Source: Halieaceae bacterium (GTDB lineage Bacteria > Pseudomonadota > Gammaproteobacteria > Pseudomonadales > Halieaceae). Taken from it: DNA of 45,175 nucleotides. Shown in pieces: positions 27,916 to 37,146 of the stretch. The position numbers and the translations under genes are program-made. The notes under the pieces are model-generated. The model made no database searches and was not told the origin of the DNA. It saw only the letters and a list, made by a program, of their open reading frames with translations. The stretch is from contig JADGEN010000022.1 in assembly GCA_016744355.1 (NCBI GenBank), forward strand, positions 1-45,175, given 5' to 3'. Positions within the stretch are counted from its first letter, which is position 1. The number at the start of each line of letters is the position of its first letter.

Positions 27916-29253
27916 ATGAGAATAAGCATATTTGGCAGCGGTTACGTCGGTCTTGTTCAGGCGGCAATATTTGCAGACGTGGGTCACCAGGTTATTTGTG
28001 CAGATATAGACGCCAAAAAAATAGACCAATTGAACCGCTGTGAGATCCCGTTTTATGAGCCAAACCTGAAGGCCCTCGTACAAAATGGCATGAATAGTGG
28101 CTTACTTACGTTCACAACCGACAACAAAAAAGCAGTACAAGACAGCGAGTTTCTATTTATCTGCGTGGGCACCCCCTCCAATGGCGACGGATCTGCCGAC
28201 CTCCGCTATGTGATGGAAGTTGCCTCCGGTATCGCGACCCACATGACCAATCGCAAAGTGGTCATCACAAAATCCACTGTGCCTACTGGCACCACAGACA
28301 AGGTACTCGCTTATATCAAAGACATTTTGCGATCGAACGGGAAAGACACACTAATAGAAGCAGCATCCAACCCCGAATTCCTCAAGGAGGGCACAGCAGT
28401 AGCCGATGGCCAAAGCCCCGACCGCATTATTATTGGCACCGAATCCCCGCAAGTTCTAAGAGATTTACGCCTCATGTATCAGGCGTTTAACCGTAACCGC
28501 GACAAAATAATGCCCATGGACACACGAAGCGCAGAACTCACCAAGTATGCATCCAATGCCATGCTGGCTACAAAAATCAGTTTTATGAACGAGATGGCTA
28601 ATATTGCTGAAATCGTAGGAGCCGATATAGAACATGTACGACAGGGAATGGGCTCAGACCCACGCATAGGCTACCAGTTTATCTACCCAGGCTGCGGCTA
28701 TGGAGGCTCATGTTTTCCCAAGGATATTACTGCGTTACAGCACCTCGCCGCACACCATGGCCGAAGCGCGCCCATTCTTGATGCTGTGCACAGCACAAAC
28801 GAGTTGCAAAAAAACAAACTGGGTGAGCGGGTGTTATCCGTTTTGGGGCCCAACCTCAAGGACAAAACAATCGCTGTATGGGGGCTTTCATTTAAACCCA
28901 ACACGGACGATATGCGCGAGGCACCCAGTCGCCACTTAATGGAGTCTGTATGGGCAGCTGGAGGAAAAATTCAAGCCTATGACCCGGTCGCGAGTCACAG
29001 CTGCAAAGAAATTTACGGAGAAGAAAAGCAGCTTACCCTTGTGGACACAAAGGAAGAGGCTTTGGAAAATGCTGACGTATTGGTTATTTGTACCGAGTGG
29101 AAAGCTTTTTGGTCCCCCGATTTTGAGCAAATAATATCGTTACTGAATCAGCCCGTAATTATCGACGGTAGAAACCTGTACAACCCAGCCTTAATGGCGG
29201 AGTTGGGGGTGGACTACTACGGGATCGGACGGGGTTTATCGCTCTCACGCTAA
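27916..29253 (+). CDS. ugd: UDP-glucose 6-dehydrogenase
   Basis: A 445-residue NAD+-dependent enzyme that oxidises UDP-glucose twice to UDP-glucuronate. The Rossmann motif is GSGYVG (7-12). The substrate region EAASNPEFLKEGTAVADGQ and the active-site block YPGCGYGGSCFPKD (catalytic Cys266) are intact, as is the C-terminal nucleotide-binding SFKPNTDDMREAPS. A Shine-Dalgarno-like AAGAGG precedes the ATG. It stands at the edge of the polysaccharide locus and would supply uronic acid for it or for a neighbouring locus. Confidence 0.97.
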   Translation: MRISIFGSGYVGLVQAAIFADVGHQVICADIDAKKIDQLNRCEIPFYEPNLKALVQNGMNSGLLTFTTDNKKAVQDSEFLFICVGTPSNGDGSADLRYVMEVASGIATHMTNRKVVITKSTVPTGTTDKVLAYIKDILRSNGKDTLIEAASNPEFLKEGTAVADGQSPDRIIIGTESPQVLRDLRLMYQAFNRNRDKIMPMDTRSAELTKYASNAMLATKISFMNEMANIAEIVGADIEHVRQGMGSDPRIGYQFIYPGCGYGGSCFPKDITALQHLAAHHGRSAPILDAVHSTNELQKNKLGERVLSVLGPNLKDKTIAVWGLSFKPNTDDMREAPSRHLMESVWAAGGKIQAYDPVASHSCKEIYGEEKQLTLVDTKEEALENADVLVICTEWKAFWSPDFEQIISLLNQPVIIDGRNLYNPALMAELGVDYYGIGRGLSLSR

Positions 29254-29327
29254 CTCAACAGCCCGTTAGGGTGCATTAGCTCAAAGCGCGGACAATCAAG
29301 AAGGCGCGGTGAAACTGGAAGTAGACG

Positions 29328-29954
29328 TTACAGGTCAATGAAACTATCGTTGTCACTAACAAATTGAGTGAGTGTAGCCGGGTTATAACTGCAGGGCATA
29401 GTCACGACACCACTTTGGTTAAAATCGAGTAGCCAATGCCTGTTTATAGCGCATGTATCAAGGTATACGCGCCAGGCCTCGTAGAGTGCGAAAGTGCCAG
29501 TGTCATCGCTAAAGCTTTTTAGCTTGATCCTCCAGCGAATGTCACGGAGTTTTCGCTTTAACCCCTGCCTGCTTATGAGAGGGACTTGAGGTCGTCCGAC
29601 CGGGTCTAGATTTTTGCGCTGCATTAATACCTTCGGCCGGATGCAGAGGGTAAGCACTTCCACATAGTTGGCGTTTGCTATCAGTGTATCGAGATTAGAA
29701 AAGCTTTCGCTATTTCCAACGTTAGCACCCAGATCGTAATGCAAAACCAGCTGATCAATAGGGGCCAGTGATCTACTCTTAAGTCGAAAAGCTTCGAGGT
29801 ATAGCCAGGAAGCGGTATCGGTAATGCCAAGTCGTTCACACAGCCCGGAACAAGCACCCTGTTGTATCATCTCCATAAGATAGCTCTTGCCAGCTCCTGA
29901 TGGCGCGGCGATTATGAGTAATCGGTTTATGCTTGAAGAGTGAACACTCCGCAC
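29328..29954 (-). CDS. P-loop NTPase-like protein of unknown function
   Basis: A 208-residue protein that I cannot name. It starts close to a Walker A motif, APSGAGKS (17-24), in a hydrophobic strand (RLLIIAAPSGAGKSYL), as in nucleotide kinases and P-loop sulfotransferase relatives. LVLHYDLGAN (about 68-77) could contain the Walker B acid. The later part is basic (RQGLKRKLRDIRWRIKLK) and then ends in an unrelated-looking beta-rich segment. It stands alone between ugd and the beta-propeller gene, transcribed against both. Its place in the polysaccharide locus suggests a carbohydrate- or nucleotide-related role, but this is inference. Confidence 0.6.
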   Translation of the reverse strand: MRSVHSSSINRLLIIAAPSGAGKSYLMEMIQQGACSGLCERLGITDTASWLYLEAFRLKSRSLAPIDQLVLHYDLGANVGNSESFSNLDTLIANANYVEVLTLCIRPKVLMQRKNLDPVGRPQVPLISRQGLKRKLRDIRWRIKLKSFSDDTGTFALYEAWRVYLDTCAINRHWLLDFNQSGVVTMPCSYNPATLTQFVSDNDSFIDL

Positions 29955-30016
29955 TTTCTATTCCTCTTCCTGGAGGTAATTGTTTTCCCACATCAGTAAC
30001 GATCTTTTTGAGCTAG

Positions 30017-30022
30017 TATAAT
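30017..30022 (+). promoter_or_regulatory. Possible -10 element upstream of the propeller operon
   Basis: A perfect TATAAT is found 144 bases before the ATG at 30166. A matching -35 box is weak (CAGTAA at 29994-29999 with a 17-bp spacer). The 210-base gap between the P-loop gene and the propeller gene otherwise shows only the Shine-Dalgarno (AGGAAG) just before 30166. Confidence 0.3.
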
Positions 30023-30165
30023 CATTGCCGCTACACGGGGCTAATGGCACTGGAATCAAGGATAGGAACTATTCATCATACGCGGGGGCACAGCGAGTGG
30101 CCATCCTCTCAGTTCCCGTATAGTATTTCTTGTGCATCACGATCGGCACACACAGGAAGAACAGT

Positions 30166-31242
30166 ATGTACCACCTAAAAGATACCATTCCTAACGGAGT
30201 TGATCTGAACCTGATCCCGGAGGTTTCGTTTAATCCGGATGGAACCCTGTTTGCCGTAAGCTACCTAAGCTCTAACGAGGTAATGGTGTTTGATGCCCGC
30301 ACACGAGCTGTGGTGCGCGTGTTTAAAAACCCTGAGGCCGATTTCGATTACCCCCACGGTGTGCTATTCACCGAGAAGCATCTTATTGTTAGCAACATTC
30401 ATGGCTTGACACGCCCAAGCACGTTTACTGTTTACGATGTTAACGCCACCTCTGACGAACCTGTCAGCGTTTTCATAACACCGTATAAACATCTGCGAGA
30501 GGCTCATAGCCTGGCCATATGCAATAATGTCCTCGTCGCAACCTACTGCCATAATACCGAGGGTTCCGGTGCAGTTGTATCCTATCAATTTGACGATAAT
30601 TCCGGAGTCATTCAGAACACGCTGGACATCCTTCAAGACTGCTTCGAAAATTTTGCTGACCCCAAGGGGATTGCGTTCAGTAAAGACGGGACGAGCGTCT
30701 TTCTTACTTATGTTACGCAAAAAAAAATGAGGGGCCTGCCTAAATTTATTCGCCGAACAAAGACAGTCAGGACGGCATGGAAAGAGCGGAACGTGAAAGA
30801 CTTCTTCCAGTATCTCCAGGGAAAAACTAACAACTGGACCCGTGAGAGACAAACAGCGCAAAAAAATATCAGAAATGGTATAGCCATATTTGGCATAGAT
30901 GATACGGGTATGTTCACTGCACAACCGACCCGTGTACTTGAGCGGAAAAAATTCTGCCGTCTGGAAAACATCGACATTGTAGATGATACCGTTGTTATAT
31001 CCGACACCATCAACGGCTCAGTCTGTCTTTATGACCTTGTAGAAGACCCGCAATTGAAAACACCAAAGCATATTGTTACCGAACACATTTCACTGCCTCA
31101 CGGTGTCAAATTATCGCCTGATAAATCTATGCTGGTGGTGACGAACTACGGCTTAAAAATAAAAAATCAGGTCATTCATTGGAAGACGCCCTCCAGCGAC
31201 AACAACAGAGGCGTACTTGTTTACGACCAGAAAACATTTTAG
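30166..31242 (+). CDS. Beta-propeller (YncE/lactonase-like) protein in the polysaccharide locus
   Basis: A 358-residue protein without a clear signal peptide. Repeated blade patterns are visible: FNPDGTLFAVSYLSSNEVMV, YPHGVLFTEKHLIVSN, PKGIAFSKDGTSVFLTYV, LENIDIVDDTVVISDTINGS and LPHGVKLSPDKSMLVVTNYG. This is the style of YncE/6-phosphogluconolactonase-like seven-bladed propellers. A Lys/Arg-rich insertion (FIRRTKTVRTAWKERNV and following) interrupts the blades after the middle. I chose the ATG at 30166 with AGGAAG before it; a TTG 36 bases upstream is less likely. It looks more AT-rich than the next two genes. Function unknown. Confidence 0.7.
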   Translation: MYHLKDTIPNGVDLNLIPEVSFNPDGTLFAVSYLSSNEVMVFDARTRAVVRVFKNPEADFDYPHGVLFTEKHLIVSNIHGLTRPSTFTVYDVNATSDEPVSVFITPYKHLREAHSLAICNNVLVATYCHNTEGSGAVVSYQFDDNSGVIQNTLDILQDCFENFADPKGIAFSKDGTSVFLTYVTQKKMRGLPKFIRRTKTVRTAWKERNVKDFFQYLQGKTNNWTRERQTAQKNIRNGIAIFGIDDTGMFTAQPTRVLERKKFCRLENIDIVDDTVVISDTINGSVCLYDLVEDPQLKTPKHIVTEHISLPHGVKLSPDKSMLVVTNYGLKIKNQVIHWKTPSSDNNRGVLVYDQKTF

Positions 31243-31259
31243 GAAGGAAATCCCGATAC

Positions 31260-32453
31260 ATGCTTGCGGTCGCACTAAGGTCAATTATCTCCCTGGGAGT
31301 GGCACTCCTGCTGCTGATTATTCTAGTAGCGGTTGGTTCGGCCTGGACTGGGTCGGAGTCCGAACGAAAACAGGAAATTCCCGGGCACACCCTGCAGACC
31401 GTTGTCGGACAGGGCGTTGTACGCGACGGCGGACTACTTATCACTGGCTACCAACAACAGGCCGGTGAGTACCACGCGGTCGCCGTGTGGCGCGGCAACC
31501 TGCCGGCGCAGGACTTCCCGTTGCTGGAGTACAAGATTAGCGCGCAACAGCCAGGCGTGCAGCTGAATCTGACCTGGCGACGGAAGGAAAATCCCTCTAC
31601 GGTAGTTTCCACGCTCCTGAACAGCAACGCCCTGGGGTCTTCCTCAATTGTACTCGCTGAACACCCCGGGTGGCGCGGCACCATCATGGAACTGGGTGTT
31701 TATGTTATAGCCGGGAGGGCGGATCAGCGCCTCATGATCGATGGGCTTGTTCTGGACAGTGGCGACGCAGTCGGCTACCTCGAAACGCACTGGTCCAGCT
31801 GGTCGGAATTCCGCGGCTGGACGCTACTTTCCATCAACCTGCTGCGTGGCACAGCCAACGACGAGCAATTGTCTCCGGTGCCTGTGGCTGCGGCCTGGGC
31901 GGCGCTGGCCTGCCTACTGTTGTTGACCTTCGGAATGATCCGCGGACGTCACCTGCCCGGAACTTTCCTGATAGTACTGTTAGTCCCGTGGGTCGCGCTG
32001 GACCTACTCTGGCAAGTGCAACTGCAGGCGCAGCTTGCCCAGTCCCGTGAACAATTTGGCGGTAAGACCGCGCACCAGAAACACCTGGCTGACAAAGATG
32101 CGACCATTTACCGCTATATTAATCGCCTGAAGAACAATGTATTACCTGCACAACCGGTGCGTCTGGTCATTGCACATGACTCGCGTGGGCATAACTATGA
32201 ACGACTCAAGGCGCAGTACTACCTGCTGCCCCACAACGTATTCAATTTTGGCACCGGGCCCTCGCGCCATGGATATGGGAAGAGTGATTACATCCTTGTC
32301 CTGGGCAAGCCAGACAGTCCTGCCTACCACCGGAACCCTGGCAAGCTAATCTGGCACAGTGGTATAGAAATACGAGTGGAACTGATAGACAGTGACCCAA
32401 TGGGTGACCTGTATCGACTTACCCGAACCCCCCCGGAAGGGAGGGAAAGCTAA
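31260..32453 (+). CDS. Membrane protein of unknown function in the polysaccharide locus
   Basis: A 397-residue protein with no recognised family. An N-terminal helix (ALRSIISLGVALLLLIILVAVG) is followed by about 190 mostly polar residues that are probably periplasmic and beta-rich, then two hydrophobic segments (AAWAALACLLLLTFGMI and GTFLIVLLVPWVALDLLW) and a hydrophilic C-terminal domain. This layout suggests a membrane-anchored accessory or glycan-binding factor. Its stop overlaps the start of the next gene as TAATG, so the two are translationally coupled. A strong AGGAAGGAAA lies about ten bases before the ATG. Confidence 0.65.
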   Translation: MLAVALRSIISLGVALLLLIILVAVGSAWTGSESERKQEIPGHTLQTVVGQGVVRDGGLLITGYQQQAGEYHAVAVWRGNLPAQDFPLLEYKISAQQPGVQLNLTWRRKENPSTVVSTLLNSNALGSSSIVLAEHPGWRGTIMELGVYVIAGRADQRLMIDGLVLDSGDAVGYLETHWSSWSEFRGWTLLSINLLRGTANDEQLSPVPVAAAWAALACLLLLTFGMIRGRHLPGTFLIVLLVPWVALDLLWQVQLQAQLAQSREQFGGKTAHQKHLADKDATIYRYINRLKNNVLPAQPVRLVIAHDSRGHNYERLKAQYYLLPHNVFNFGTGPSRHGYGKSDYILVLGKPDSPAYHRNPGKLIWHSGIEIRVELIDSDPMGDLYRLTRTPPEGRES

Positions 32454-33865
32454 TGCAGGACACCCTGTCGATCACCGGCCTGTTAGTTGCCCAGCTACTG
32501 CCCTGGGCCTGCGGTGCAGTCTGGGTGCGTTGGTTGTTGGCACGCACCGGTCGCTGCAATCTGGCCATCGTGCTGGGACAGGGGTTTTTTATCGGTATAT
32601 TCCTGACCACACTGGTTGTACGCTTGTGGGACGCCGTGGGCATGACACTGAATTTTACTGCTCTCGCCTCTGTGGTCGCGGCCCTGACACTTCTGGGAGC
32701 CCTATTGCAATTGAAACGTCCCGCCACAGCGTCGGTCGCGGTCAACCCTTCCTCCACACCCTGGCAATTCACTCTGGTGTGTGTCCTGCTCGCGCTGCTC
32801 GTATGGCGCTACAGCACTCTGTTTCAGGAATTGCTATTGCGGCCCCTCTATGCGTGGGACGCCTGGATGAACTGGGCGCCGAAGGCAATCGTTTGGTTTC
32901 ATCAGGGGACACTGGTAGATTACGTCAGCCCACAGGGCTGGTGGACTGCCGACGTAGACAACTACACGCTGGGAAATCGTCAGGCCTGGAGTTATCCAAT
33001 CACAGTGCCGTTGATACAGCTATGGAATATGCTCGGTGCCGGCACCTGGGACCACGGTGGTGTCTACCTGTCCTGGCTGCTCGCCCCACTGTGCCTGGGA
33101 ATAGCCCTGTTCGGGCACTTGCGTCTGGCCGGCGTGTCGCTACCACTGGCCACAGTTGCCACATACCTGCTCCTGAGCATGCCCTACCTGAATGTGCACT
33201 CGGTGCTGGCGGGATACGCAGATATTTGGGTGGCGGCGGCTTTCGCCCTGGGTGTGTGTGCCCTGCGCGAGTGGGAGCAAACGAGACATTGGGCTTTCGC
33301 CGTGCTCTGCTTGGCCCTGGCTGCGTTGTGCACACAGCTGAAGGTACCAGGAATTTTCATGGCGCTGATTCTGTTGGGCGCTGGCCTGCGGGCCTGGCTT
33401 GCGTTGCCCCCGCGACTGGAGGCAGGTCTCTCATTAGTCCTGCTGTTAGGCGCAACAGTCCTCATCGCGCTGGGCGTGAGCGCGGACATCCCCTATCTGG
33501 GCCACGTTTCTCTGAGTTTTGAGCGCATGGAAATTGGCCGCATGGGATTCTTCGAGCCGGCGCTTCACCCGGTAGGCGGCGTTATCGCTGAGGCTTTCTT
33601 CGAATTGATCAACTGGCATCTGCTGGGCTATCTTGTGCCGACGATATTATTGTACGGGCTCTTCCGCGGAAAACTGCTGCAATCCCCGGATGCCGCAACG
33701 CTGGCGGTAATACTCGCCTTCATTTTTATCCTGGGTGTGTTCTTCTTCACCGGGTATTACACCCAGGCGCTAAATAATGCGACCCTGAACCGGGCCTTGC
33801 TGTACACGGTTCCCGCCATAGTCTTTGTCAGTGCTTTGCACCTGCCGTTACAAAAAACAGACTAG
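32453..33865 (+). CDS. Multi-spanning GT-C-like glycosyltransferase
   Basis: A 470-residue integral membrane protein with ten or more hydrophobic segments. After the second or third helix is an extracytoplasmic loop LYAWDAWMNWAPKAIVW, whose acidic/aromatic arrangement resembles the D-x-D/E loop of GT-C (PMT/ArnT-like) transferases, and later QAWSYPITVPLIQLW and ADIWVAAAFALGVCALREWE. Such enzymes move sugars from polyprenyl-phosphate donors on the outer face. A Wzy-type polymerase is an alternative, but its classical motifs were not recognised. It ends four bases into the convergent GT2 gene. Confidence 0.6.
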   Translation: MQDTLSITGLLVAQLLPWACGAVWVRWLLARTGRCNLAIVLGQGFFIGIFLTTLVVRLWDAVGMTLNFTALASVVAALTLLGALLQLKRPATASVAVNPSSTPWQFTLVCVLLALLVWRYSTLFQELLLRPLYAWDAWMNWAPKAIVWFHQGTLVDYVSPQGWWTADVDNYTLGNRQAWSYPITVPLIQLWNMLGAGTWDHGGVYLSWLLAPLCLGIALFGHLRLAGVSLPLATVATYLLLSMPYLNVHSVLAGYADIWVAAAFALGVCALREWEQTRHWAFAVLCLALAALCTQLKVPGIFMALILLGAGLRAWLALPPRLEAGLSLVLLLGATVLIALGVSADIPYLGHVSLSFERMEIGRMGFFEPALHPVGGVIAEAFFELINWHLLGYLVPTILLYGLFRGKLLQSPDAATLAVILAFIFILGVFFFTGYYTQALNNATLNRALLYTVPAIVFVSALHLPLQKTD

Positions 33866-34878
33866 TGACGCTTCCAGTTCATCGCAGCGGCCATTGCAGA
33901 TAACCTATTTGCAAGTGAACCTTCACTGATGACCGCGAACAGGAAGTAGCATGCGCGAATATGCAGGATACGCCGGGGGAGTTGGCCGAAGCTGCGATTG
34001 AGGATTTCCTCGCGTAATTCGATTGCTGTCGGCCGTTTAGCGATTGAGAAATGTGTCAATACTGTATTGAGGAAGCCAGTGCGCCGGAAGTGGCGCAGGA
34101 AGCGGCGCCCTGTAGCTGGTACCGTAGCGAACTTGTTGCTGCTGTGAATCCGATACATAAAGCTCGGTTCCTCGTCGTAGAACTTCCTGGCTCCCAGTAT
34201 CGAGGCAACGCGCACGATCACGCCGTCCGCCGACAATCCTGATTTTTTTGCCTCAGTCGGGCTGATTCGCAAAAGCCTGACCAACAGGGAGGGTAAGGGG
34301 CGAGTATCGTCCAGCGCCATCGGTAGGGTTATGATTGTCTTGGCCAACTTATTGGTGAACGAATTGCCGGAGGTTGGCACACCGACGAATTCGAAAAATA
34401 GGATGGTGGCCCACTTGGTGACGCCAACTGCACCCGGCGTTAGTTCCATCTTATTGACCATATCGCGAATTTCAGAAAGGTTGGTTGAGGGTTCCCCTCC
34501 TACCTCGGGGTTGCTAAAAACGTAATCGATGTCCGGGTTTTCGCGGTAGATCCGCCGCAGGCGATCCAGGTATCCCGGAAGGAAATAGTCGTCACTGTCG
34601 AGCAGCGCGATAATGTCATTTCCTGCAGCCTCGATACCGACTCGTACCGCTTTCATCTGCCCTTGATTTTCCTGCTTGATGATCCTGACACCGGGTCTGT
34701 CCACGTAGTGTTCCAGGACTTGCGCTGATTCGTCAGTAGAGCCATCGTCGACCACAACCAGTTCGTCTCCATCGCACATTTGTGCCAGCGCATTGTCCAG
34801 AGCGTCAACAAGGAACTGGGCGTAATTGTAGTTGTTCACCACAATGGACAAAGAGGGGCCAGAAGCGGTGCTATCCAC
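33862..34878 (-). CDS. Family 2 glycosyltransferase
   Basis: A 338-residue GT-A-fold transferase. The N-terminus LSIVVNNYNYAQFLVDAL, DELVVVDDGSTDES and DIIALLDSDDYFLPGYLDRL carry the nucleotide-sugar and D-x-D metal-binding signatures of GT2. The last third is basic (RRFLRHFRRTGF), suggesting peripheral membrane contact. Its start lies eight bases inside the end of the sulfotransferase gene. Probably adds one sugar to the lipid-linked repeat unit. Donor and linkage are unknown. Confidence 0.92.
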   Translation of the reverse strand: MDSTASGPSLSIVVNNYNYAQFLVDALDNALAQMCDGDELVVVDDGSTDESAQVLEHYVDRPGVRIIKQENQGQMKAVRVGIEAAGNDIIALLDSDDYFLPGYLDRLRRIYRENPDIDYVFSNPEVGGEPSTNLSEIRDMVNKMELTPGAVGVTKWATILFFEFVGVPTSGNSFTNKLAKTIITLPMALDDTRPLPSLLVRLLRISPTEAKKSGLSADGVIVRVASILGARKFYDEEPSFMYRIHSSNKFATVPATGRRFLRHFRRTGFLNTVLTHFSIAKRPTAIELREEILNRSFGQLPRRILHIRACYFLFAVISEGSLANRLSAMAAAMNWKRH

Positions 34879-35788
34879 GAACTTCGCTCGGCCAACCCCA
34901 ATCCTCGCCCAGGAATTCGAACAGGCGGCGATTATAGGGGCGGAACTGTTGCGTTAAGTACTCGCGGCAGCGCTCCTCCATGGGTTCGGTGTAATGTCCT
35001 GTATTGCGCATTTCCCTTGTATCGAACTCGTAGTTGGGCAGTTCCAGGAAGTCACACACCGCGTTACATACTTCCCCGGGTCGGGTAACCAGGTCGTCGA
35101 AGTGAAAAACTTTCAATTGTTCGCGAGGGAAGAATTTGAGCCAGTATTCAATCTGTTCTATGTACATACCGCGCTTGGCGTAGGTGTAGCGTTTGTGCAT
35201 TGAACCAGCCTTCTCCGGCTGTTCCTCGTTGAGTTTTAGATCGGCTGCGGTACGCTTCCCCTCCGCCTGTAGGGCATCCCAGAACGACAGGGGGTCGCCG
35301 ACAATGTTGCGGCGCATGTGGTGGTAGTGCGAATAGGCCCGATCCACCGGGTTCCGCAGGACAACAACCAGGCGAGCATGGGGTAGATGTTTGTGGGCAT
35401 TGATCGCGTAGAAGTTGCTGATCATCGCGGGGGTGGCCTCCCCTGTCACCGCCTTGTACCCCAGCTGACTACTCAGCTCGTCCATAGCCTGTTGCGTGGG
35501 AAAATTAGAGCGGTACCAAGATTCACCAAAGCGATAGAACTTCGGATTATTGAGGAAATGAATCTCCTTGATACTGGGTTCGCTGATGCCGGGATGCTGT
35601 TGCAGGTAGTGAAACAAGGAGGTTGTCCCGCATTTCATGGCTCCGATAACCAGAAAGTCGGGCAGCACATGTTCTTTGCCGAACGCGGAGGTGACGACCC
35701 GTTTGTAGGCAGAGCCGCGGCGGCGCAAGCGCTTGCCAAGGTTACGCACGCGACGCTTGCGAATAAAGTTTTCCTGGTTTTCACTCAT
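34871..35788 (-). CDS. PAPS-dependent sulfotransferase (first of two)
   Basis: A 305-residue sulfotransferase. The 5'-phosphosulfate loop is KCGTTSLF (from 52) in FLVIGAMKCGTTSLFHYL, and the 3'-phosphate site is LVVVLRNPVDRAYSHYHHM. The N-terminus is strongly basic (RKRRVRNLGKRLRRR). The C-terminal FRPYNRRLFEFLGEDWGW is the end found in glycan/heparan-type sulfotransferases. I chose the ATG at 35788, which overlaps the flippase stop as ATGA. It probably sulfates a sugar of the locus polysaccharide, using PAPS from genes elsewhere. Confidence 0.93.
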   Translation of the reverse strand: MSENQENFIRKRRVRNLGKRLRRRGSAYKRVVTSAFGKEHVLPDFLVIGAMKCGTTSLFHYLQQHPGISEPSIKEIHFLNNPKFYRFGESWYRSNFPTQQAMDELSSQLGYKAVTGEATPAMISNFYAINAHKHLPHARLVVVLRNPVDRAYSHYHHMRRNIVGDPLSFWDALQAEGKRTAADLKLNEEQPEKAGSMHKRYTYAKRGMYIEQIEYWLKFFPREQLKVFHFDDLVTRPGEVCNAVCDFLELPNYEFDTREMRNTGHYTEPMEERCREYLTQQFRPYNRRLFEFLGEDWGWPSEVRG

Positions 35789-37146
35789 GACCTGAATCTC
35801 TTGAGATTGCCTAAAACCGTGGTGTGAATCCCTGTCTCCCTGTGTGCCAGATACATCAGCCAAATCTGGCTAAACAGGCTGCTAATGACTGAAGCGCAGG
35901 CGGCGCCCACGGCCCCGTAGGACGGTACCATCAAGCTCAGGGCTGTCACGTGGGCAATTGCAGAAAGGATCATAACTCTTGGAATACGCTGCTGCTGGCC
36001 GGTCATTACCAGTAGATCCTGAGTGGGACCGGTGAAGACACTTATGATACCACTGGCCACCAGAATGATCAGCACGGTGCTGGCTGCGGCAAATTCCCTG
36101 CCAAACATTTGCAGTAATGGGCCGGCAAAGAAAACGAGCCCAAGGCCCAGGGCCAGCGTCGGCCAGAGACTGCCATGCGCACTCTGAGTCGCCAGCAATT
36201 GCAAGTCACGAACCTTCCCCGTGGCGTGAGCCGCCGCCATTGACTGTTGATTCACCAGACCCACCACCATCTTCGGGATCCTCACAAGACGCGCGAGGCG
36301 TTCCGCCGCGAAATAGACGCCCGCAGCAGCGGGCCCGGCAAGGAACCCGACCAGTATCACATTGGCGTAGTCGATCACCAGCGAGGCGCAGCGCGTTACA
36401 AAAACAGGCAGAGCCGTCGGTATTAGCCGCGACGCTTGGTACTCCCCAGGAATTGGGCCCGGCTCCTCACCGTTCAGCAAACTCTTTTGACGCCTGTGGT
36501 ACACAGATGCCTGTAGAAGGAGCACAGTCAACACGCTGCCCCCAGCTATGGCCAGTAAAGTGCTCCCGCCCAAGGTGCCGCCCATTAGCCACCAGTAGAA
36601 TGCCGCAAGCAATGCTGTAATGAGCGGTCGCACCACTTGCATGGGCAGCATCGCCAGTGCCAGCCACTGTCGCGCTCGGGACACATCGCGAAAGAACATG
36701 GTAAAGGTAACTGCCGGCGCGAACAGCAGCGCAATGATTGCAACATCGCGATAGACGGTCATGTCGCCGTTAGGGTGCCAAAATGCCCAGACCAATACAG
36801 CGACTACCGGAGGTAAGGCAGCAGAGCGGCGAAGCAAGCGAAATGCCGCGCTGGTAATCTTGCGTGCGCCGGCAATATTGTGCTGCGCGTCCAGGGAGGC
36901 AATGAACCTCGCGGTCACTATAGGCAGACCGAAGCAGGCAAGGTTGCCTATCATAAACAACAGCGACTGCCCCCAGGCGTATTTGCCATATTCCACCGGG
37001 TCGGCAATGAGTCTGGCCAACAGAATTTGTAGGCCGAACACACAGAGCAGGCCGCCAAAACGCACCGCCGCCGCAAAGGCACCTCGGCGCAGAAACCGTT
37101 TGCGGGAATAGCGCAGGCGCTTTGGCATCTCGCGTGGTTCAGACAC
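35785..37146 (-). CDS. Wzx-type polysaccharide flippase
   Basis: A 453-residue polytopic inner-membrane protein of the MOP superfamily (Wzx/oligosaccharide flippase), with about 12 hydrophobic segments. The N-terminal AVRFGGLLCVFGLQILLARLI, followed by YGKYAWGQSLLFMIGNLACFGLP (in two blocks), is typical of Wzx, as are VLVGFLAGPAAAGVYFAAERLARL and LMVPSYGAVGAACASVISSL. It would flip undecaprenyl-diphosphate-linked repeat units to the periplasm. Its start lies eight bases inside the WecG gene. Confidence 0.92.
   Translation of the reverse strand: MSEPREMPKRLRYSRKRFLRRGAFAAAVRFGGLLCVFGLQILLARLIADPVEYGKYAWGQSLLFMIGNLACFGLPIVTARFIASLDAQHNIAGARKITSAAFRLLRRSAALPPVVAVLVWAFWHPNGDMTVYRDVAIIALLFAPAVTFTMFFRDVSRARQWLALAMLPMQVVRPLITALLAAFYWWLMGGTLGGSTLLAIAGGSVLTVLLLQASVYHRRQKSLLNGEEPGPIPGEYQASRLIPTALPVFVTRCASLVIDYANVILVGFLAGPAAAGVYFAAERLARLVRIPKMVVGLVNQQSMAAAHATGKVRDLQLLATQSAHGSLWPTLALGLGLVFFAGPLLQMFGREFAAASTVLIILVASGIISVFTGPTQDLLVMTGQQQRIPRVMILSAIAHVTALSLMVPSYGAVGAACASVISSLFSQIWLMYLAHRETGIHTTVLGNLKRFRS

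Noticed and set aside
32392..33522. A 376-codon open frame overlapping the GT-C-like gene in another frame
   Set aside because: It covers the same bases as the membrane transferase, is rich in Arg, Gly and Pro as expected for a G+C-rich shadow frame, and has no domain.
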